This document shows, in pieces, positions 8,369 through 17,706 of a DNA stretch of 63,680 nt (position 1 is its first letter; every line of letters begins with the position of its first letter). Origin of the DNA: UBA2108 sp963925495 (GTDB lineage: Bacteria > Bacteroidota > Bacteroidia > Flavobacteriales_G > Salibacteraceae); the NCBI GenBank assembly GCA_963925495.1, contig CAWUST010000020.1:1-63680 (forward strand), read 5' to 3'. The notes beneath the pieces were generated by a model. It was not told the DNA's origin. It searched no databases and saw only the letters and a list, made by a program, of their open reading frames with translations. A program made the translations under genes and the position numbers.

Positions 8369-9423
8369 TGAATAATTGGATTAAACATATAATAATAGTT
8401 TTATTATCGTTATCTTTCATTGCATCCTATGGACAAGAAGAAATTCATTTTTCTCAGTTTACGGATGCACTTCCATTATACAACCCTGCTACATCGGGAG
8501 TTTTTCACGGAAGTTTGAGGTTTAACGGACATTATAGAACGCAATGGGCAAAATCAGGGCAACCATACAAAACTATGGGTGCATCATTGGATTTGCCAAT
8601 TTTAACTGAAGTTACGGGAAATGATTTTCTTGCAATTGGTGCTTATTTCTTTGAAGATAAGGCCGGCCTAAGTCAAACAGTAAATACTTTTTCTGGATTA
8701 AATTTAAATTTCGGAAAATCATTTGATCCAGACGAAGAACACTTTTGGTCATTAGGAGCTAAAGTGACTTACAACCAGAAAAAAATGAATCCTACAACAG
8801 ATTTAAAGTGGGGATCACAATGGGATGTAATAGATGGGACAGGATGGACAGGAACTCCGGGAATGGTTTACGAAGAAGTTTCTGAATCTTATGTAGGCTT
8901 TGGAGCAGGCTTCAATCACTTTTATACTAATCATGACAATATTAAAACCATGTTTGGAATTTCAATGAATAACATAAATAAGCCTATTGTAAATTATTTG
9001 AATGATGAATATCAGTTAAGGAATAGCTTTTTTGTTCATGGAGAAGTTGAAGTTCATAATCATGAAAGTAATGTAGCTGTTATTCCTAGAGCGGCTATGT
9101 TTTTTCAAGGATCGCAGCGTTACCTAATACTTGGATCTAGCTTAAATTTTCTTTTAAAAGAAGCCGGTAAAATGACGGGTGTAGTCAAAGAGGCTAGCTT
9201 GGAAATTGGGGCTTTCTACCGTTTGAAAGATGCCATGGTATTTGAAGTTGAGGTAAATTGGGCAGGGGCCGGATTAGGTTTAAGTTATGATTTACCAATT
9301 TCTAAAATCGGAAAACCGGTTGGTTATGTTGGCGCTTTAGAAGTTCTTTTGCATTACAAACTTGGATACAAGTCTGGGTTGCAAAGTAAACACGACAGTC
9401 ACAGATTCGATAGCGTGAGGTAG
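8368..9423 (+). CDS. PorP/SprF family type IX secretion system membrane protein
   Basis: 351 residues. A signal peptide (to about residue 22) is followed by the family opening EIHFSQFTDALPLYNPATSGVF and a run of beta-strands of an outer-membrane barrel, with GSLRFNGHYRTQW and the G-x-G-F/A motifs typical of PorP/SprF. Family members assist secretion or surface attachment of T9SS type-B substrates and are usually coded next to their cargo. That is the arrangement here: the start codon overlaps the stop of the PKD type-B substrate. It is therefore probably a dedicated partner of that substrate rather than the core PorP. Confidence 0.92.
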   Translation: MNNWIKHIIIVLLSLSFIASYGQEEIHFSQFTDALPLYNPATSGVFHGSLRFNGHYRTQWAKSGQPYKTMGASLDLPILTEVTGNDFLAIGAYFFEDKAGLSQTVNTFSGLNLNFGKSFDPDEEHFWSLGAKVTYNQKKMNPTTDLKWGSQWDVIDGTGWTGTPGMVYEEVSESYVGFGAGFNHFYTNHDNIKTMFGISMNNINKPIVNYLNDEYQLRNSFFVHGEVEVHNHESNVAVIPRAAMFFQGSQRYLILGSSLNFLLKEAGKMTGVVKEASLEIGAFYRLKDAMVFEVEVNWAGAGLGLSYDLPISKIGKPVGYVGALEVLLHYKLGYKSGLQSKHDSHRFDSVR

Positions 9424-9506
9424 TTTAAAATTATTGTTATTGTTTGGAACAACTATCTTCCAGTATATTTCAGTGTTCCCACTAGAGAACTTTAGTTGAT
9501 ATTTAA

Positions 9507-10760
9507 TTAACTAATTTGTGATGATGATTTATTAAATCGACTCAATTCGCCAGAATAGTTTAAATTCCTCCAAATTAAAATTAAAATAACTGGAATATAA
9601 ACCTCATTCATATCTTGTGGAAGCAATGGCCAAGAAATAAGTAATAAGATGTTTGTAATGGCCGCTCCTAAATAAAACCGGCGTAACCAAGTAGCTTTAT
9701 TCTTAATGAAAACTGTAAAAAAGGTAAGCAAGTAAATTGGAACTGTCCACAACAAATTGAAATTAACTTGAGTGGTAGTATGATCTGTAACAAACCAAAG
9801 GAATAGTACCAATACTCCAGCAATTCCTGCTGAAAAATAAAGTAATAGATCAAGAAAAGACAAATGTTTTCGAGTAAATGGAATGGAAAATGATACTAGA
9901 TACAAAGCTAATAAGCCCCAAAATACTATAAGAGGTTGAGTATTATCGAAAGGTTGAGGCACATCAATTGAATCTACAATTTTTCTTTTATTTTTCACAA
10001 ATGGTACTTTTCCTCCTTCTTGGATGATAGATGTCTGGTCATAAGTTTGAAGAACATAATCGGGTAAAAACATTTTGTCTCTTTCACTTAGTATCCGATC
10101 AGCAGTTTTCCCTAAACCTAAATCCATGCCGCAGTCGGCCCATTGCATATTTTGAAGGTATTTGTCTAGCATGTCATGAAAGTTGGTATCCACGTCGTAC
10201 TTTGGGAAGTTGTAAACTAGCTTGTCTCCCAAAATATTTTCAAAAACATCTCTTGGACGTGTGGAACAATTATCATAGAAAAAATCATATAAATACTCTC
10301 TATTTTCGGGTAAGTAATTGGTAGTTAAAAAATTAAATACTTCTTTTCTTTGTTGCAGTTTTAAGTTCAAAACCTGTTCGATAACCCAACGGTTTTCATA
10401 TTGGTAACCAGAACGAAAATTATCGAACGACTCCACCGATAATTGGTAGTTTAATTTGCCCATTACAAATTGCACATAAAAATCGTCTGAAAACTGAAAC
10501 GTTCCATAATTAAAAACAACATCCATATTGTTTTTAGGGTCACTTACTCGGATAGAAGTATGTCCAAAAATAGAGTAGAGGTCGTAACCACTTCCACAAG
10601 TAAGAAGGGAAACAGAAGAACTCTCAGATAATACAGGAATATTACTGTTTATGTTCTGGCTTTTTAAACCCGAGGAAAAGATTAGTAGAAAAAGAACTAG
10701 AATGAAATCTCTACCCTTTTTCAAAAACCAAAACAACTTTATTAAAATCTGCTGCTGCAT
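9507..10760 (-). CDS. DUF4105 family membrane protein
   Basis: 417 residues. An N-terminal hydrophobic signal/anchor (about residues 15-34) is followed by a periplasmic DUF4105 domain (about 45-250). Its hallmarks are LLTCGSGYDLYSIFGHTSIRV near residue 52, VFNYGTFQF near residue 82 and the strongly conserved YDFFYDNCSTRPRDVFEN near residue 158 with a probable catalytic-type Cys. Four or five membrane segments fill about 280-410. DUF4105 is related to the N-terminal periplasmic domain of the Lnb/NlpC-P60-like group; the function is unestablished. It stands alone with about 80-110 base gaps on both sides and is transcribed toward PorP/SprF. Confidence 0.85.
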   Translation of the reverse strand: MQQQILIKLFWFLKKGRDFILVLFLLIFSSGLKSQNINSNIPVLSESSSVSLLTCGSGYDLYSIFGHTSIRVSDPKNNMDVVFNYGTFQFSDDFYVQFVMGKLNYQLSVESFDNFRSGYQYENRWVIEQVLNLKLQQRKEVFNFLTTNYLPENREYLYDFFYDNCSTRPRDVFENILGDKLVYNFPKYDVDTNFHDMLDKYLQNMQWADCGMDLGLGKTADRILSERDKMFLPDYVLQTYDQTSIIQEGGKVPFVKNKRKIVDSIDVPQPFDNTQPLIVFWGLLALYLVSFSIPFTRKHLSFLDLLLYFSAGIAGVLVLFLWFVTDHTTTQVNFNLLWTVPIYLLTFFTVFIKNKATWLRRFYLGAAITNILLLISWPLLPQDMNEVYIPVILILIWRNLNYSGELSRFNKSSSQIS

Positions 10761-10874
10761 TTATTACATTTTTAAAATCGGCGTAACTCGATTTTGGTAA
10801 GTACAAAATATTATAAAATTCATTAACATGAATTTTAAGTGTGTGATAAGCAATTGCATTGTTTCTTGTTGAAA

Positions 10875-11414
10875 TTAAAATGGAGATTGATAATCGGTCA
10901 ATCTTTGAAACTCAAGATCTCTCTCTGAATGTACGGCATTTTCCACTGGCCACTCAAAACCAAAACTATTGTACAATATTCCACCATCGTGTGAAGGACT
11001 GTGCACATTAGAAGTTAAATACGTCATGCAGGTGTTATCTTCTAAGGTACAAAAACCATGAGCGGTTCCTTTTGGAAGATAAACTCCTTTAAAATTATTA
11101 GCAGATAATTCAACACTTATATATTTTCCATAACTAGGGGAGTTGGTTCTAATATCAAGAATAACATCTATCAATTTACCTGAGGTGCAATAAACAATTT
11201 TTGCATGGTCATCAGGAGGAGTCTGAAAATGCATTCCTCGAATTACGTTTTTATTGTTTACAGAGTAAAAACTTTCTGTAAATACCCATTCTAAGCCAGC
11301 ATTCTCTAAAAATGGCTGATGAAGTGTTTTAACAAATGTTCCCCTATCATCTTTTAAATGAAAAAAGTCAATTTCAAAGACGCCGGGTATTTCAGTTGCT
11401 TTTAGCTCTTTCAT
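10875..11414 (-). CDS. rfbC: dTDP-4-dehydrorhamnose 3,5-epimerase family sugar epimerase
   Basis: 179 residues of the RmlC cupin family: GVFEIDFFHLKDDRGTF at the N-terminus, then VIRGMHFQ, FKGVYLPKGTAHGFCTLED with the metal/active-site His, and a C-terminal region with SFGFEWPV. Classic RmlC converts dTDP-4-keto-6-deoxyglucose to the rhamnose precursor. Here the gene is directly downstream of CDP-glucose 4,6-dehydratase, with stop and ATG abutting, so its substrate is probably a CDP-4-keto-6-deoxy sugar rather than a dTDP sugar. The symbol is by family only. It is the last gene of the three-gene reverse cassette. Confidence 0.85.
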   Translation of the reverse strand: MKELKATEIPGVFEIDFFHLKDDRGTFVKTLHQPFLENAGLEWVFTESFYSVNNKNVIRGMHFQTPPDDHAKIVYCTSGKLIDVILDIRTNSPSYGKYISVELSANNFKGVYLPKGTAHGFCTLEDNTCMTYLTSNVHSPSHDGGILYNSFGFEWPVENAVHSERDLEFQRLTDYQSPF

Positions 11415-12491
11415 TTATGCGTAATAGTCCCTAATTTGTTGAATTGTAAATTCTTTAATATCTTGTTTTTTAAAAACGGCTTTGTACCACTCCAAAGTGT
11501 AAGCAATTGCCTTTTTAGAATCGAATTGTGGTATCCATCCCAGTTCTTTTTCAGCCTTAGAAATATCTAATCTTAGTAAATTGGCTTCATGATGCTTGCT
11601 GTTGTTATGAGCGACTTTATAGTTTCCACTTCCCCAAATTTGAATCGCTTCTTTTATCAACTCTTCTACAGTTAATCGATCTTCTATTTTAGGGCCAAAA
11701 TTGTAAGCCGTAGAATATTTTACAGTATCCTTTGTCATATGAGCACCTAGAGTAAGGTAACCATGAAGAGGTTCTAAAACATGCTGCCAAGGTCTAACTG
11801 AATCTGGGTTTCTGATGATAAGCATTTCATTTTTGAAAAGTGATCTGGCCAAATCAGGTACTATTCTATTGCCTGACCAATCTCCTCCTCCAATCACATT
11901 TCCCGAGCGAACAGTAGCTATACTTTGTTGGTGTAAATCGTATTTTTCAGGATTAAAAAACGAAGAGCGATAAGAAGAAGTAAGCAATTCACAACAAGCC
12001 TTCGAGTTGGAATAAGGATCGTAACCGCCCATTCTTTCGTCTTCCTTGTATGGTGCTTCCCGCTCAAAGTTTTCATAAACCTTGTCGGTGGTTATCAATA
12101 TAGTTTTACACGGGTAATTCAAGTTTTTTAAGGCATCAAGAACATGAAGGGTTCCCATTACATTAGTTTGGTACGTTTCCACCGGGTTTTTATACGACTC
12201 TAAAACCAGTGCTTGGGCCGCCATGTGAAAAATAAAATCGGGATTAAATTTTGTTATTTCCCTTTCTACCTTTTCCCGATTCCTTATATCGGCAATTACA
12301 GAGTCGCAATACAATTCTGCTCTTACCTCGTGGTAAAGAGCGTTATGTTCAACAGGTGGTTGAGCATAGCCTTTTACTTCGGCTCCAAGTTCTCTGAGCA
12401 TAAGTATCAACCATGATCCTTTAAAGCCAGTATGTCCTGTTAAGAAAACCCTTTTTCCTTCGTAAATCGATTTTAGTTCCTTAAAATTCAA
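11415..12491 (-). CDS. rfbG: CDP-glucose 4,6-dehydratase
   Basis: 358 residues, extended short-chain dehydrogenase. NAD-binding GHTGFKGSWL at about residues 19-28, DIRNREKV near residue 65, HMAAQALV near residue 89, and the catalytic Y-x-x-x-K (YSNSKACCE near residue 159) preceded by TTDKVYEN. SVRPWQHVLEPLHGYL near residue 225 is typical of RfbG. It makes CDP-4-keto-6-deoxyglucose from the product of the upstream rfbF, the entry to CDP-dideoxy or 6-deoxy sugars for O-antigen or surface glycans. 23 bases separate it from rfbF. Confidence 0.95.
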   Translation of the reverse strand: MNFKELKSIYEGKRVFLTGHTGFKGSWLILMLRELGAEVKGYAQPPVEHNALYHEVRAELYCDSVIADIRNREKVEREITKFNPDFIFHMAAQALVLESYKNPVETYQTNVMGTLHVLDALKNLNYPCKTILITTDKVYENFEREAPYKEDERMGGYDPYSNSKACCELLTSSYRSSFFNPEKYDLHQQSIATVRSGNVIGGGDWSGNRIVPDLARSLFKNEMLIIRNPDSVRPWQHVLEPLHGYLTLGAHMTKDTVKYSTAYNFGPKIEDRLTVEELIKEAIQIWGSGNYKVAHNNSKHHEANLLRLDISKAEKELGWIPQFDSKKAIAYTLEWYKAVFKKQDIKEFTIQQIRDYYA

Positions 12492-12514
12492 TGTGTTTTA
12501 TTTAAGATTTAAAA

Positions 12515-13288
12515 TTACCAACACTTCCATTTAGGATTTCCATCCCACATGCTATTCAAGTCTTGGTTGTCGCGCAAGGTGTCCATGCATTTCCAAAAAC
12601 CATGATGCCTAAAAGCCGCTAACTGTTTGTCTTTTGTCAGATTTTCTAAAGGTGCTCGCTCCCACATTATATCATCAGAGTTTTCGGGCAAATAATTAAA
12701 CACTTCAGGTTTTAAAATAAAAAATCCACCATTTATCCAAGCACCATCTTCTTTAGGTTTTTCAATAAATTGGTTTACCATATCGTTATCATCCAAATCT
12801 ATTATTCCAAACCTGCTACCTGGCTGCACAATGCTCATTGTAGCCAAACGATTGTGGCTTTTATGAAACGCCATTTGTTCATCCATGTTTATGTCACAAA
12901 CTCCATCACCGTAGGTTAACATAAACTCTTCGTTACCTATATATTTTTGAACCCTTTTTAATCTCCCAGCAGTCATGGTTTCTAATCCAGTATCAACCAA
13001 TGTAACTTTTATGTTTTCTGCATTAGTTTGATGCACTTCCACTTGGTTATTAGATAAATCTACCGTTACATCACTATTGTGTTTGAAGTAGTTTAGGAAA
13101 TATTCCTTTATCATAAACCCTTTGTAACCAAGGCAAACAATAAATTCGTTGTGCCCCCAATGTGTGTATTGTTTCATTATGTGCCACAAAATCGGTTTTC
13201 CACCAACTTCTATCATAGGCTTTGGCCGAAGATGCGATTCTTCTGAAATTCTTGTTCCTTTTCCGCCTGCAAATAGTATTACTTTCAT
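12515..13288 (-). CDS. rfbF: Glucose-1-phosphate cytidylyltransferase
   Basis: 257 residues of the nucleotidyltransferase family: ILFAGGKGTRISEES at residues 4-18, RPKPMIEVGGKPILWHIMK at 22-40, YGDGVCDI near residue 126 with the metal-binding Asp, and INGGFFILKPEVF near residue 186. WERAPLENL and FWKCMDTLRD near the end are characteristic of RfbF as opposed to RmlA. It forms CDP-glucose from CTP and glucose-1-phosphate. First gene of the reverse cassette; about 145 AT-rich bases separate it from the TonB receptor, which reads in the same direction. Confidence 0.95.
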   Translation of the reverse strand: MKVILFAGGKGTRISEESHLRPKPMIEVGGKPILWHIMKQYTHWGHNEFIVCLGYKGFMIKEYFLNYFKHNSDVTVDLSNNQVEVHQTNAENIKVTLVDTGLETMTAGRLKRVQKYIGNEEFMLTYGDGVCDINMDEQMAFHKSHNRLATMSIVQPGSRFGIIDLDDNDMVNQFIEKPKEDGAWINGGFFILKPEVFNYLPENSDDIMWERAPLENLTKDKQLAAFRHHGFWKCMDTLRDNQDLNSMWDGNPKWKCW

Positions 13289-13434
13289 TCTTTATGTCCT
13301 GAGTTGAATTTACTAGCAAATATATCAAAATCGATAGGCTGGCAAATGATATTAATCTTTGTTTAGTGTTTGGTTCAAAATGCAAAAACAGTAACCAAAA
13401 AACGCGAATAAAAAAAGGATGAAGTGGGGTTAAA

Positions 13435-15756
13435 TTACCACTTTAAACTCAAACTTGCGTTTGGCATAATTGGCAATTGATTTACTTGTGTGTAAGTCAG
13501 TCTATCGAAGAAAAATATATTCTCTTGGTTCAGCATATTGGTAACTCCAACATTAGCTTCCATTATTAAATTTTTACCCAAAGTAAACTTCTTTTTAATG
13601 TTGGCATCTAGTCTAGAATAGGAAGTAAGCCTTCCTTTATTTATGTCTCCATAAAGGGTGTTGATTTCTCCATTTTGAGTAGTAGGGTCTGCCGAATTAT
13701 CGCTTAAATTAAGTTGCTCGTAAAATCCGGCTGTTTGTGTAAAAGGAAAACCGGTTCCGAAGTTGTACCTTAAATTGAACTCCCAATCTAGGTTTTTACC
13801 TAAAGTTAAAGCACCAACCAAGTTAACGTTATGTACTCTATTAAATACAGGGTTATATTCTCTAATACCGTCCCAACGAGTTATATTACCCAATGAATAA
13901 ACTCCCCATAGGTAAAGTCTTTTGTAGTCGTATTTTAAAGCGAAATCGATACCATAGGCATCGCCTTTTTCAACAATGTATGTTTTTTTATAAATATCTG
14001 GTCTGTCTGCGTTTTCTTCATTGTCATCAAATATTTTGTTTCGATTTACATTTACCAATTGTGTAAATTGTTTTAGATAACCCTCTACATTAAAGGTTAA
14101 ACCTCTCAAAATGTCCCATTCTGCACCTAGAATAAAGTGATTCGCCTTTTGCAATTGATTTTTCACCTCACTTGTTTTACCATTTTTATCTGTAAAATCT
14201 TCCTGAAGATTATCAGGTGAGGCGATAAAACCATAAAACAAATTGACAACATCTCTATCCGAGTTGGCGGCAATTAAATTTTGTGAGTACATTCCTGCTG
14301 CCGCTTTTACACGAATGTCATCAGTGATGTTGTATTTCAAACCGATTCTTGGTTCAGGAGAAAACACGGTAAGAGTAGCGTAGTACTGCAATCTAATACT
14401 TGGATCAATAATAAGTTTATCACCAATTCTCCATTTATACTTGGCATACAAGCCCAATTCAGTGCTTCCGCTTTCTTCGCTAATAACTCTATTTTGGCTA
14501 TTTGTTAAAGAGAAAATAGTTTGAAATGCTACAATGTCAATTCCAAATTTAAGTTCATTGCTTCCGTAAAAATAAGTACTATTAAGACCCATGTTAAATC
14601 CACTAATTCCACTTTCTCTGTTAAGCCCTGATGATTCATTCATTTCAATGTTGTATTTCGAGTAAGCAAAGTTTCCATCAATAAGAGCGCTTGAACTTCG
14701 TGGTAGAAAAACAAATTTTCCTCCTCCTCCATAGTTCCTCCAATTTAATGAAGTTCCATTTGTATATTGAGCTTTGTCTGTAAACGCAAAACCAAATAAA
14801 TCTGCTTTACTACCGCTACCTGCTCCAAAAGAAATTTTCCCGTAAAAATCATTGAAAGTGTAAGGAAGTCCATTGGTGTCGGCGTACGAATAAATTGATT
14901 TAGAGGTCTGGTCAAGATAAGAAGTTTTTGCTGAAACTAAATAGCTGATAGATCCGTCATTTAACGTTTTCGGTCTTTTTAGCGGTCCTTCCAATAAAAC
15001 CTTAGCGCCAAAAGTACTAACAGCAAATTTTCCCCCAAAGTGTTTTTTATTTCCTTCTCTGGTAGTAATGTCCATAATAGAGGATATTCTACCGCCGTAT
15101 TCAGCACCAAATCCACCGGTATAAACATCGGCACTTCTCATAATGTCTGCATCAAAAACAGAAAACAATCCAATAGAATGGAATGCATTGTAAACAATCA
15201 TCCCATCGAGTAGTATTTTATTTTGAATAGGCGATCCTCCACGAATGTATAATTGCCCACCTTGATCTCCGGTGAAAATAACACCAGGAATTACTTGTAA
15301 GTATTGAGCAAAATCTGCTTCACCCCCAACTGTTGGCATTTTGTTTATTTCAGTTGGTGTAATTTTAGTAACGGACATTCTAACTTCCGTTTGGCGTTCT
15401 TGCTTTCCGGCAGTAATATCAACTGTGCGTAGCTCAACACTAGTTTCGTTAATAAACAAATTTTGATTTACTATTGAACTTTTTGCAATGGTAATTTTAA
15501 TTTTAGAGGTATCGTATCCAAGGCTGGTTACCATTACGGTATAGTTTCCATTAGGAACCAAAGAAATACTGTAGAAACCGTTTACATCAGTGGCGACACC
15601 GTAGGTTGTACCTTCCAAAAAAACATTTGTAAAAATAATTGGTTCTCTTGTTTCTTTATTAAATACAAAGCCTTTTACGCCTCCTTTTTGACCGAAAACA
15701 AATAGGGAAGAAAGGGATAAAAAAATGGAGAGAAGAATAGAATATTTAAGGCGCAT
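13435..15756 (-). CDS. TonB-dependent receptor with carboxypeptidase-like regulatory domain
   Basis: I start it at ATG 15754-15756 (MRLKYSILLSIFLSLSSLFVFGQ, a good signal peptide) rather than 24 codons upstream. Counting from that start: a CarboxypepD_reg-like domain (GFVFNKETREPIIFTNVFLEG, about residues 27-105), a plug domain (TVGGEADFAQYLQVIPGVIFTGDQGGQLYIRGG region, about 140-250) and a 22-strand-type barrel to the end, closing NEQ/ENIFFFDRLTY and NASLSLKW. It is an outer-membrane active transporter. No SusD partner, and no substrate is indicated by the neighbours. It is one of the two longest genes in this reverse region and is intact. Confidence 0.9.
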   Translation of the reverse strand: MRLKYSILLSIFLSLSSLFVFGQKGGVKGFVFNKETREPIIFTNVFLEGTTYGVATDVNGFYSISLVPNGNYTVMVTSLGYDTSKIKITIAKSSIVNQNLFINETSVELRTVDITAGKQERQTEVRMSVTKITPTEINKMPTVGGEADFAQYLQVIPGVIFTGDQGGQLYIRGGSPIQNKILLDGMIVYNAFHSIGLFSVFDADIMRSADVYTGGFGAEYGGRISSIMDITTREGNKKHFGGKFAVSTFGAKVLLEGPLKRPKTLNDGSISYLVSAKTSYLDQTSKSIYSYADTNGLPYTFNDFYGKISFGAGSGSKADLFGFAFTDKAQYTNGTSLNWRNYGGGGKFVFLPRSSSALIDGNFAYSKYNIEMNESSGLNRESGISGFNMGLNSTYFYGSNELKFGIDIVAFQTIFSLTNSQNRVISEESGSTELGLYAKYKWRIGDKLIIDPSIRLQYYATLTVFSPEPRIGLKYNITDDIRVKAAAGMYSQNLIAANSDRDVVNLFYGFIASPDNLQEDFTDKNGKTSEVKNQLQKANHFILGAEWDILRGLTFNVEGYLKQFTQLVNVNRNKIFDDNEENADRPDIYKKTYIVEKGDAYGIDFALKYDYKRLYLWGVYSLGNITRWDGIREYNPVFNRVHNVNLVGALTLGKNLDWEFNLRYNFGTGFPFTQTAGFYEQLNLSDNSADPTTQNGEINTLYGDINKGRLTSYSRLDANIKKKFTLGKNLIMEANVGVTNMLNQENIFFFDRLTYTQVNQLPIMPNASLSLKW

Positions 15757-15881
15757 ATTATTTTTATAAAGTGCGCAAATGTAGCAAAATACAAAGGTGG
15801 TTTTGGAGAAAATAAAAGCTGAAATCATTTTGTTTTTAAAGGGTGCTTAACTCATATAAACGGAAAAAAAAGTTTAGTTTA

Positions 15882-16202
15882 TTAATCTTTAGGAATGGGA
15901 AATACTGCTTTTGTTCCGGATTTTTGTAGGTGGAATCTAATGGTTCCATTATTTAGTTTGGCAAATTCCACAGAAAGGTACAAAGACATTCCAGCTCTTT
16001 TTTACCACTTGTACCAGGGGTGGTTTTGTAATCTAAAGAATTGGGTTTAACTGCTTTAATACTAAGATGTAACCTACTTACTATTCTAGGGAATCAATTA
16101 TTTAAGGGCTAAATTTACAGTGGTGCCCTCATTTTTTTTAGCATAACTGGTTCCAATTACAATACTATTGAATACAAATAATAAAATTTTAAGGTATTTC
16201 AT
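15882..16202 (-). pseudogene. Relic of a small secreted protein, frameshifted
   Basis: The 400-base gap upstream of the TonB receptor holds a broken gene. From ATG 16200-16202 a signal peptide reads MKYLKILLFVFNSIVIGTSYA, then a short mature part to TAA after about 34 codons. Coding character resumes in another frame (RLHLSIKAVKPNSLDYKTT, from about 16067 down), crosses a run of six A bases (reverse strand) and, with a one-base shift there, continues as RAGMSLYLSVEFAKLNNG to TAA at 15882-15884. At least two frame lesions separate these parts. The intact product would have been roughly 100 residues. Family not recognised. Confidence 0.6.
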
Positions 16203-16245
16203 TCAACATTTATATCCCCTAATTGAAAGTGCTAAATTAATTCAC

Positions 16246-17691
16246 TTAATTTCTTGTATTATTTATTGTCGGTAATTTAAATTCATTATAACTACGAGCC
16301 ACAAATCCTGTCAATAAAAGGGTAGATGTTAGCAATAAGACACCAAAAATTTGAATATTATTCATACTACCTAAATAAATATAGAGTATTGCTAAAACCA
16401 AAATGATTGGGAGCATCATAAAGGCAATAACTTTAATAGGAATAAAACTACCAAACTTAATCCCTGCTAAAATGTAACAACTTGTAGCCATAATTGATTG
16501 AGCTACAAGGCTTGCTATTGCAGCACCAATAACTCCATATATTGGAATTAGAATAAAATTTAATAGGATGTTAGAAACAAATGCGACGCCACTCCAAACC
16601 ATCATTTCCTTTAACTTTCCTCCTGCGGTTAAAACAGTCCCATAAATAGACGAAACAACCATTGGAATAAAAGTTATTAGTAATATACTTAGAACCTTTG
16701 CTGATTCGGGCTGAACATCATCATAACTAATTTCTATAAGGTAAGAGGCGAGAAATAATGCAATTCCGAGTAAAGTAACAAAGGATATACTAAGAAGGCT
16801 TATCGTAAATGTAACGAGCTGGTTCACCTTATTTCCTTTGCTCATTTCTTTACTTAGCAATGGAAATAAGATAGCAGTAAATAAATAAACAAAATTGTTT
16901 AGCAAATCAAAAAAACGATAACCTTGTGCGTAGACACCAGAAAAGTATTCACCTCGGGGCAATAGCCGTTCTATCATAACTGCATCTAACCTAAAATACA
17001 TGGTCATAAAAAATATGATAATAGCGAAAGGAATACTTTTATGAAAAGTAGATTTGATAAATTCAATACTAGGAACTTTAAAAAAGGATTTTGCTTTTAG
17101 AATAACAACCAATAAGCAGATAAGAAGTGTTATGGAGTAAGCAAAACATTGAGCGTAAACAAGCCATTCAATTTGGAATTTAGAATCGGTGATATTCCCC
17201 CAAAGTAGAAAGGAACAAATAATAATTAAGATTAACCTATCTAAAACCGAAATGAGGCTATCCAACCAAAATATTTGTAAACCTGAAATACTTGAGCGTA
17301 AAAACAATACAAAGGACAATAAAAATTGGTTGATAGTTAAAAAGTAGAGGAGAGCGATAGCTTGTTCAGAATATCCCATAAACGAAGAAGCCAATAGGGT
17401 TACTGCCAAATAAACCATTGCTAAACCTAACTTCAATGCTCCGAGTCTTGCGAAATTTTCAGCTAAAAAACTTTGATTTTTAGCCACACTCTGGTTGTTA
17501 TAATTCGTTATTCCTAAATCGAGTAGTATTTGAAATAGAAATGTGAAATTGAATAAGGCAAAAAACAGCCCATAAGCTGCGCTTCCTACGTCGTTCTGTA
17601 TTTCTCGATCGATACCTAAAATCCAAAGAGGTTTTATGAGAAGATTTAACCCAATTAAAAAAACGATATTAATGAGGAATTTTTTTCGCAC
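16246..17691 (-). CDS. Oligosaccharide flippase (Wzx-like, MOP superfamily)
   Basis: 481 residues with about 12-14 hydrophobic segments spread evenly along the chain. The first is preceded by RKKFLINIVFLIGLNLLIKPLW, and a conserved-looking GAAIASLVAQ lies near residue 397, as in polysaccharide biosynthesis proteins. These export undecaprenyl-linked glycan units across the inner membrane. The upstream CDP-sugar cassette makes a surface-glycan role likely, although the TonB receptor and a relic lie between. 15 bases downstream of the DUF5723-like gene, so probably in one operon with it and the lipoprotein. Confidence 0.85.
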   Translation of the reverse strand: MRKKFLINIVFLIGLNLLIKPLWILGIDREIQNDVGSAAYGLFFALFNFTFLFQILLDLGITNYNNQSVAKNQSFLAENFARLGALKLGLAMVYLAVTLLASSFMGYSEQAIALLYFLTINQFLLSFVLFLRSSISGLQIFWLDSLISVLDRLILIIICSFLLWGNITDSKFQIEWLVYAQCFAYSITLLICLLVVILKAKSFFKVPSIEFIKSTFHKSIPFAIIIFFMTMYFRLDAVMIERLLPRGEYFSGVYAQGYRFFDLLNNFVYLFTAILFPLLSKEMSKGNKVNQLVTFTISLLSISFVTLLGIALFLASYLIEISYDDVQPESAKVLSILLITFIPMVVSSIYGTVLTAGGKLKEMMVWSGVAFVSNILLNFILIPIYGVIGAAIASLVAQSIMATSCYILAGIKFGSFIPIKVIAFMMLPIILVLAILYIYLGSMNNIQIFGVLLLTSTLLLTGFVARSYNEFKLPTINNTRN

Positions 17692-17706
17692 TTAAAAAAG
17701 GATAGA

